10,662 nucleotides of DNA from CAZADH01 sp964483805 (GTDB lineage: Bacteria; Muiribacteriota; Ozemobacteria; Ozemobacterales; Ozemobacteraceae). Under the pieces are notes generated by a model, which had not been told where the DNA came from, searched no databases, and saw nothing but the letters and a program-made list of their open reading frames with translations. Location: NCBI GenBank assembly GCA_964483805.1, contig CAZADH010000219.1, positions 1 through 10,662 of the forward strand. The letters run 5' to 3'. The position numbers and the translations under genes are program-made. This document shows positions 7,384 through 10,662 of the stretch, piece by piece; the stretch's first letter is position 1, and each line of letters opens with the position of its first letter.

Positions 7384-7544
7384 GACACGACTGACTGTCC
7401 CCATTTTCTCAGCGCGCCGTCATCCGCCACCGGAGCCAGTTTCGCGCAATCTCCCCACGGGCCCGCCGGCGAGGGCCACCAACGACGGGATCGGCGCAGA
7501 TGCTCATCAACGGCAAATTCTCGACGGGGACACCCAGACACGCG

Positions 7545-7595
7545 GAGTTAAGTCGTACGTCCCCGAAACCGAGTTAAGTCGTCCGTCCCCGAAAC
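7545..7595 (+). repeat. Tandem pair of 25-bp GAGTTAAGTCG…CCCCGAAAC repeats
   Basis: Two direct copies occupy 7545-7569 and 7571-7595, separated by one base (period 26) and differing at one position (A versus C in the CGTACG/CGTCCG core). They lie immediately after the cysteine desulfidase stop codon at 7612 (minus strand). The gap 7405-7611 holds no gene; besides these repeats it contains a GACGGGGACACC motif at 7524-7535. The composition resembles the repeats that accompany REP-associated Y1 transposases; no such transposase is encoded here. Confidence 0.75.
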
Positions 7596-7611
7596 TGCGA
7601 CCCTCCCGACA

Positions 7612-8910
7612 CTACACCGGCTTGCCCATCATGATGGCGAGGATCTGATCGTCGGTCTCGATCATGCCCGGCGCGGCGATCTTGCCCAGGTTCTCGAGAC
7701 TCTGCTCGAGGGTACGGCCGAGCACGCCATTCGTGGGCGGCAGGCTGACGCCGCGCATCGCCATCAGCGCCGACTGAAACGCGGCATCGACAGCACACAC
7801 CAACTTGACGGCGCAGCCCACCTTGGCACCGTCGCAGATGATACCAGTGATACTACCGACCATGTTGTTGACGGCGAAGCCCATCTTTTCGAGGTCGCCG
7901 CCGAGCAGATGCACGGCCCCGACAGTCAGACCGGTGCCCGAACAGACGACACAACCGCACATCGCCGACAGCGTTCCCGTGTGCCACTTCAGAATCGAAG
8001 TCACCGCGTGGGCGAGCGCCAGCGCCTCCTCGAGACGGTTTGCGGGGCTCTCGAGTTTCTCGGCGAGAATCGCCAGCGGCAGCGTGATCGTCAGCCCCTG
8101 ATTGCCCGACCCCGCCGAGGTCATCACCGGCAGCGAACAGCCCGACATGCGCGCATCGACCGCCGCCGAAGTCAGCATCTTGGCCTTGTTGGTCACGTCG
8201 GCCCCAAGCCACCCCGACCCCATCAGGTCTTGGAAAGCGGTGCCGATGCGCAACCGCCCTTCCCCCTGCAAACCAGCTTCCGCAACCCGGCGGTTCATCG
8301 TCACGCCCATCCGCAATGCATCGCGGCGCGTCAGCGGCAACTGCGCCACGACCCGCAGGATTTCGGAAAACGGCAGCTCGGCCAACGCCTTGCGCACCGC
8401 AAGCACGGGATCGGGCTTTTCTTCGCCCCCCACCGCGCCCGCGAAGACCACACGCCCGTTCGCTTCGAGCAGTTCGATGTTCTCGTGGCTCTTGCCGATC
8501 ACCGCGCGCCCAGAACCAGACGGGCTTTCAGCGAACGCGTCGATGAACAGACCGTACCGCTTGGGTTCCAGCGCCACCTGGACGACATCGCGCGTCACCA
8601 GTTGTCGCGCGGTCTCGAGGTGCTCGGTCGAAACCTCCGACAAGAGGTTGAGGTCGAGCTTCGAACGGCGCGACGACGCACCCAACGCCGCCGCCAGTGC
8701 AATCCCGTAACCGCCATTGGTGTTCGGAATGCCAACTTCCATCGCGTTTTTGAAGAGGTTCGCCGACAGGCGCAGGCGCACAGCCGTGGGCACGCCCCCC
8801 GACTGGCGCGCCGCATGCGCGGCGGCGAGGGCAATCGTGACCGGCTCGGTACACCCGTATGCCGGTTTGACGTCGAGTATCAGTGCCTGTTCGAGAACGG
8901 CAAGAGACAT
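7612..8910 (-). CDS. L-cysteine desulfidase / UPF0597 (CyuA/YhaM-like) family protein
   Basis: This is a 432-residue protein, usual for the family. Members of this serine dehydratase alpha-chain-like family include Methanocaldococcus L-cysteine desulfidase and E. coli CyuA, which convert L-cysteine to pyruvate, ammonia and sulfide using an oxygen-sensitive [4Fe-4S] cluster. Visible hallmarks are VKPAYGCTEP with the presumed catalytic C20, the Gly-rich NTNGGYGIALAAALG, SAGSGNQG (265-272), the Cys cluster MCGCVVCSGTG (C318, C320, C323), and ICDGAKVGCAVK with C359 and C366. The 7-residue spacing of C359 and C366 and the roughly 40-residue gap from C318/C320 fit the cluster ligands described in the archaeal enzyme. 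The start at 8910 has AGGAG about 6 bases upstream. It lies 92 bases after the C92-like gene and upstream of the sigma-54 activator on the same strand. Cytoplasmic; no signal peptide. Substrate is by homology: the family name is secure, cysteine as substrate is likely. Confidence 0.93.
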   Translation of the reverse strand: MSLAVLEQALILDVKPAYGCTEPVTIALAAAHAARQSGGVPTAVRLRLSANLFKNAMEVGIPNTNGGYGIALAAALGASSRRSKLDLNLLSEVSTEHLETARQLVTRDVVQVALEPKRYGLFIDAFAESPSGSGRAVIGKSHENIELLEANGRVVFAGAVGGEEKPDPVLAVRKALAELPFSEILRVVAQLPLTRRDALRMGVTMNRRVAEAGLQGEGRLRIGTAFQDLMGSGWLGADVTNKAKMLTSAAVDARMSGCSLPVMTSAGSGNQGLTITLPLAILAEKLESPANRLEEALALAHAVTSILKWHTGTLSAMCGCVVCSGTGLTVGAVHLLGGDLEKMGFAVNNMVGSITGIICDGAKVGCAVKLVCAVDAAFQSALMAMRGVSLPPTNGVLGRTLEQSLENLGKIAAPGMIETDDQILAIMMGKPV

Positions 8911-8939
8911 GGAACACTCCTGTGTGCTACACCGGCATA

Positions 8940-8957
8940 CGACGTATTTCTACGTCG
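8940..8957 (-). promoter_or_regulatory. GAAA-tetraloop hairpin in the desulfidase leader
   Basis: On the minus strand the sequence reads CGACGTA-GAAA-TACGTCG, a perfect 7-bp stem closed by a GNRA-type tetraloop, ending about 30 bases upstream of the desulfidase start codon and about 15 bases before its ribosome site. It could be an mRNA structure or a palindromic operator. No T-tract follows, so it is not a standard terminator for the upstream gene. Confidence 0.5.
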
Positions 8958-9002
8958 CGATTGCCCGGTCTGCCTCGAGCGTCGCACAGAGGACCGGCGG
9001 TG

Positions 9003-10034
9003 TCAATCCCCCGCGGCGATCTGCTCGAAGCGCGCCCGCAACCCGTCGCAGGCCGACCTGAAATTCAGATCGACCATGGCCCCGATGGCCTGCCCGACGG
9101 AGGGAGGCGCCGCGTTCTGGTAGATCACGCTGCCGCCATTGCACAGAACGTCGGCGGTGATGAACGCTGCGTCCATCTTTTGTATGACACTGCGCGGCAT
9201 CTTCGGCACCGAGCCGAGCGCACCGGCGATCCCGCGCTTCACCTGCGTCGTCGGCACGTTGATGCCGACCTCGCGCAGCGCGCGCCAGACCAGCTCGGTG
9301 CAATACAGGGGCACCGGCGCCGCCGACATATCGAAATGCAACTCGCCATTGCGGTCGCGACAGATGGCCGTTTCGTTCTCGGTAGCCACGAAGCCCATGT
9401 CATACGTTGTCTTCTTGATCACGTGATAGGTCAGGTATTTCGCCACGTTGCGCACATCGTTCTGCATCGCCAACCGCGGCCGGATCACGCGAATGTGCTT
9501 GGTCGGATAGCCGATGGCCGGGTCGGTCAGGTAGTCGGTAAGACTCAACGCCACGATCTTGCTCATCGTCGTGTTGATCGTCACCTCGGGGGTGATCACG
9601 TATGTGCCGTTGGCGTCGAGCGGATACGGAAGCCAATCGAAGACCTTCTGCACCTTACCGTTCACCACGCGGGGCGGGCCACTCTTGTGGTAGCCATGCA
9701 CGGTCATGAACGACTGCGGGCTCAACTCCTTCGCCAGCGCCATCAGCACGTGCCCCTTGATGATCATGCCGGCATGGACAAACCGGCAATTGGGGATGAG
9801 CGACCCGATCATCGCGTACCATTGCGGAAACGCGCGGTTGTTCTCGACGATGATATCGCCGGTTTCGACCATGGCCTTGACCGCAGCGACATCGATGTCG
9901 ATTCTCGGCGGGTTGGGCACCGACGAAATATAGAACTCGACCAGTTTGTCGAGCGGCGACGCGGCGAACACCGGTGTCGCACAAAGAGACGCAAACAGGA
10001 CCAGAACGACCCAGGCAGTCGATCGATGACGCAT
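9003..10034 (-). CDS. Exported permuted NlpC/P60-like cysteine hydrolase (YiiX/C92 type)
   Basis: This is a 343-residue protein with a Sec signal peptide (MRHRST then a hydrophobic core, probable cleavage after VFA at 24). Start 10034 has TGGAGG with a 7-base spacer; the longer frame to 10085 adds 17 residues before the signal peptide and is less likely. The core matches permuted papain-fold YiiX/YebB-like proteins: a GDIIVE strand (59-64), a conserved His in RFVHAGMII (H87), then YDMGF (211-215), and the nucleophile motif LYCTELVWRAL with C245. In this permuted fold the His precedes the Cys. Family members are predicted amidases or thioesterases acting on cell-wall peptides or lipids; the substrate here is unknown. 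The C-terminal ~95 residues are not recognisable to me. The gene reads toward the cysteine desulfidase (gap 92 bp) and is divergent from the gene at 10320. Confidence 0.82.
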   Translation of the reverse strand: MRHRSTAWVVLVLFASLCATPVFAASPLDKLVEFYISSVPNPPRIDIDVAAVKAMVETGDIIVENNRAFPQWYAMIGSLIPNCRFVHAGMIIKGHVLMALAKELSPQSFMTVHGYHKSGPPRVVNGKVQKVFDWLPYPLDANGTYVITPEVTINTTMSKIVALSLTDYLTDPAIGYPTKHIRVIRPRLAMQNDVRNVAKYLTYHVIKKTTYDMGFVATENETAICRDRNGELHFDMSAAPVPLYCTELVWRALREVGINVPTTQVKRGIAGALGSVPKMPRSVIQKMDAAFITADVLCNGGSVIYQNAAPPSVGQAIGAMVDLNFRSACDGLRARFEQIAAGD

Positions 10035-10319
10035 GAGGCGGCCTCCAGGTAATCGAAGCGGTACGTGACCGCCCCAATCTACCATTTCGGATCATCCGTT
10101 CGCCATCCTCCCGTTGTTCGCGGGCGTGGACACCCGCACTTGCCCCTCGACGCCACCGCAGTCGCCTCGGCTGCCCTTTTGCCCGCATGTTTCATGCAGC
10201 GGCACGCCGATAACTGGGGATGGAACCGCCTGGAACCGAGCCGCTCCAGATATCTCATCATTGGCGACGGAGGCTGCCATCTGTTAACGTAGTAGGCATA
10301 CTCACGCGGAGGTACCTCC
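10035..10319. promoter_or_regulatory. Divergent intergenic region with several small palindromes
   Basis: This 285-bp gap separates two divergent exported-protein genes and must hold both promoters. For the minus-strand gene, TAGATT (10076-10081) is a possible -10 with a poor -35. The inverted repeat GCGGT-ACGTG-ACCGC (10058-10072) would overlap its start point, and CGGAT-C-ATCCG (10088-10098) would lie in the spacer. TGGAACCG occurs twice with a 10-bp period (10221-10228, 10231-10238). No convincing sigma-70 or sigma-54 promoter is seen for the plus-strand gene. Confidence 0.3.
10308..10319 (+). promoter_or_regulatory. Perfect palindrome containing the ribosome-binding site
   Basis: GGAGGTACCTCC is an exact 12-bp palindrome directly abutting the ATG at 10320. 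Its first half, GGAGG (10308-10312), is the Shine-Dalgarno site with a 7-base spacer, and its second half is the exact anti-Shine-Dalgarno complement. A DNA-level operator, or pairing between two transcripts, is possible; an intramolecular hairpin is unlikely because no loop bases separate the arms. Confidence 0.6.
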
Positions 10320-10662
10320 ATGCGAACCCGAGTCTACGGAGTCTTTGTGCTGGTGATGTTGCTTGGTCTGCTGCCGGCGGTGCCGGCGGAGGCCCAGGTG
10401 AACTACCGGGTGACCGGCGTCCCGAGGATCGTCGAGCACCAGGGTACAGCGTATGCCATCCTGCGGTGCGGGGACGGCCGACTCTTCAACCTGACGGGAA
10501 TCGACATCGCCCAGGTTCGGCCGTTCGACGGGCAGAACGTCGTGGTCGAGGGTGCGGCCCGGCAGGCCGACCAGGCCATCGATCTCGAGGTGACCCGCAT
10601 CGAACCGGCGCCGCTCGACCCGCGCGCGGTGGTGCTGCCGCCACGAAAACCGCACCAACGCC
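10320..10662 (+). CDS. Small exported protein of unknown function, 3'-truncated
   Basis: The frame opens at ATG 10320 with GGAGG seven bases upstream and runs off the window with no stop (114 codons visible). Residues 1-25 form a clear signal peptide (MRTRVYG, a Val/Leu-rich core, cleavage after AEA before QVNY). The mature part (about 26-95) alternates short beta-type stretches, with RVTGVPRIVEHQGTAYAILRC and NVVVEGAARQ, ending in a Pro-rich segment (PAPLDPRAVVLPPRKP). This pattern resembles small secreted OB-fold-like domains, but I do not recognise the family. One cysteine is present, at residue 50. High third-position GC matches the other genes, which supports real coding. Confidence 0.75.
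   Translation, partial: MRTRVYGVFVLVMLLGLLPAVPAEAQVNYRVTGVPRIVEHQGTAYAILRCGDGRLFNLTGIDIAQVRPFDGQNVVVEGAARQADQAIDLEVTRIEPAPLDPRAVVLPPRKPHQR

Noticed and set aside
7545..7595. Possible CRISPR array
   Set aside because: Only two adjacent copies with a one-base gap, no spacers and no cas genes; better explained as a tandem REP-like repeat.
8965..8997. Terminator for the C92-like gene (CCGGTC…GACCGG)
   Set aside because: A 6-bp stem with a 21-nt loop and no T-tract; too weak to call.
7909..9123. 404-codon open frame on the plus strand opposite the cysteine desulfidase
   Set aside because: Its Arg/His/Pro-rich composition is the usual antisense shadow of a GC-rich gene; it has no recognisable domain and overlaps a well-conserved enzyme and its leader.
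8883..10052. 389-codon plus-strand frame opposite the C92-like gene
   Set aside because: Low-complexity Arg/His/Asp-rich shadow; the opposite strand carries a signal peptide, catalytic motifs and a good ribosome site.
10262..10278. Possible second sigma-54 promoter before the gene at 10320 (TGGCGAC…CTGC)
   Set aside because: The GG-to-GC distance is one base too long and the TTGC box is poor.

Overview
The window is about 10.7 kb of GC-rich bacterial DNA with strong G/C preference at third codon positions. It looks like the chromosome of an uncultured, environmental, diderm-type bacterium. The evidence is a very large exported multi-domain protein, two short-signal-peptide proteins, a sigma-54 activator with a matching -24/-12 promoter, and REP-like 'GGGGAC' repeats of the sort often seen beside Y1 (REP-associated) transposases. 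I cannot name the phylum from sequence alone; Planctomycetota, Kiritimatiellota/Lentisphaerota and Deltaproteobacteria-like lineages are all compatible. No rRNA, tRNA, CRISPR array or transposase gene was seen.

Layout, left to right. (1) Positions 2-4531 (+) hold the 3' part of a giant exported protein built of Ig-like, fibronectin III, duplicated jelly-roll-like and C-terminal TolB/PD40 beta-propeller modules, closed by a clear hairpin terminator. (2) Positions 4756-6016 (+) hold a compact three-gene unit: a YgaP-like DUF2892 membrane protein with an added Cys-rich tail, a DUF6132 mini-membrane protein with a conserved Cys pair, and a thioredoxin (WCGPC). It is preceded by a textbook sigma-54 promoter. 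(3) Positions 6052-7308 (-) hold a sigma-54 activator (AAA+ plus Fis HTH, no sensor domain) that converges on the thioredoxin gene. Both of its ends run into repeats of one 'GGGGAC' family. (4) Positions 7612-8910 (-) hold an L-cysteine desulfidase/UPF0597-family enzyme, which would release sulfide, ammonia and pyruvate from cysteine. (5) Positions 9003-10034 (-) hold an exported permuted NlpC/P60-like (YiiX/C92) cysteine hydrolase. (6) From 10320 (+), running off the end, is a small exported protein of unknown function whose ribosome-binding site lies in a perfect 12-bp palindrome.

The most coherent story is the centre. A sigma-54 promoter, a nearby activator with no sensor domain, a thioredoxin, two tiny Cys-containing membrane proteins and a cysteine desulfidase together suggest a regulated thiol or sulfane-sulfur handling module. 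The promoter and gene identities are read from sequence; the functional linkage is inference. The flanking exported proteins look unrelated to it.
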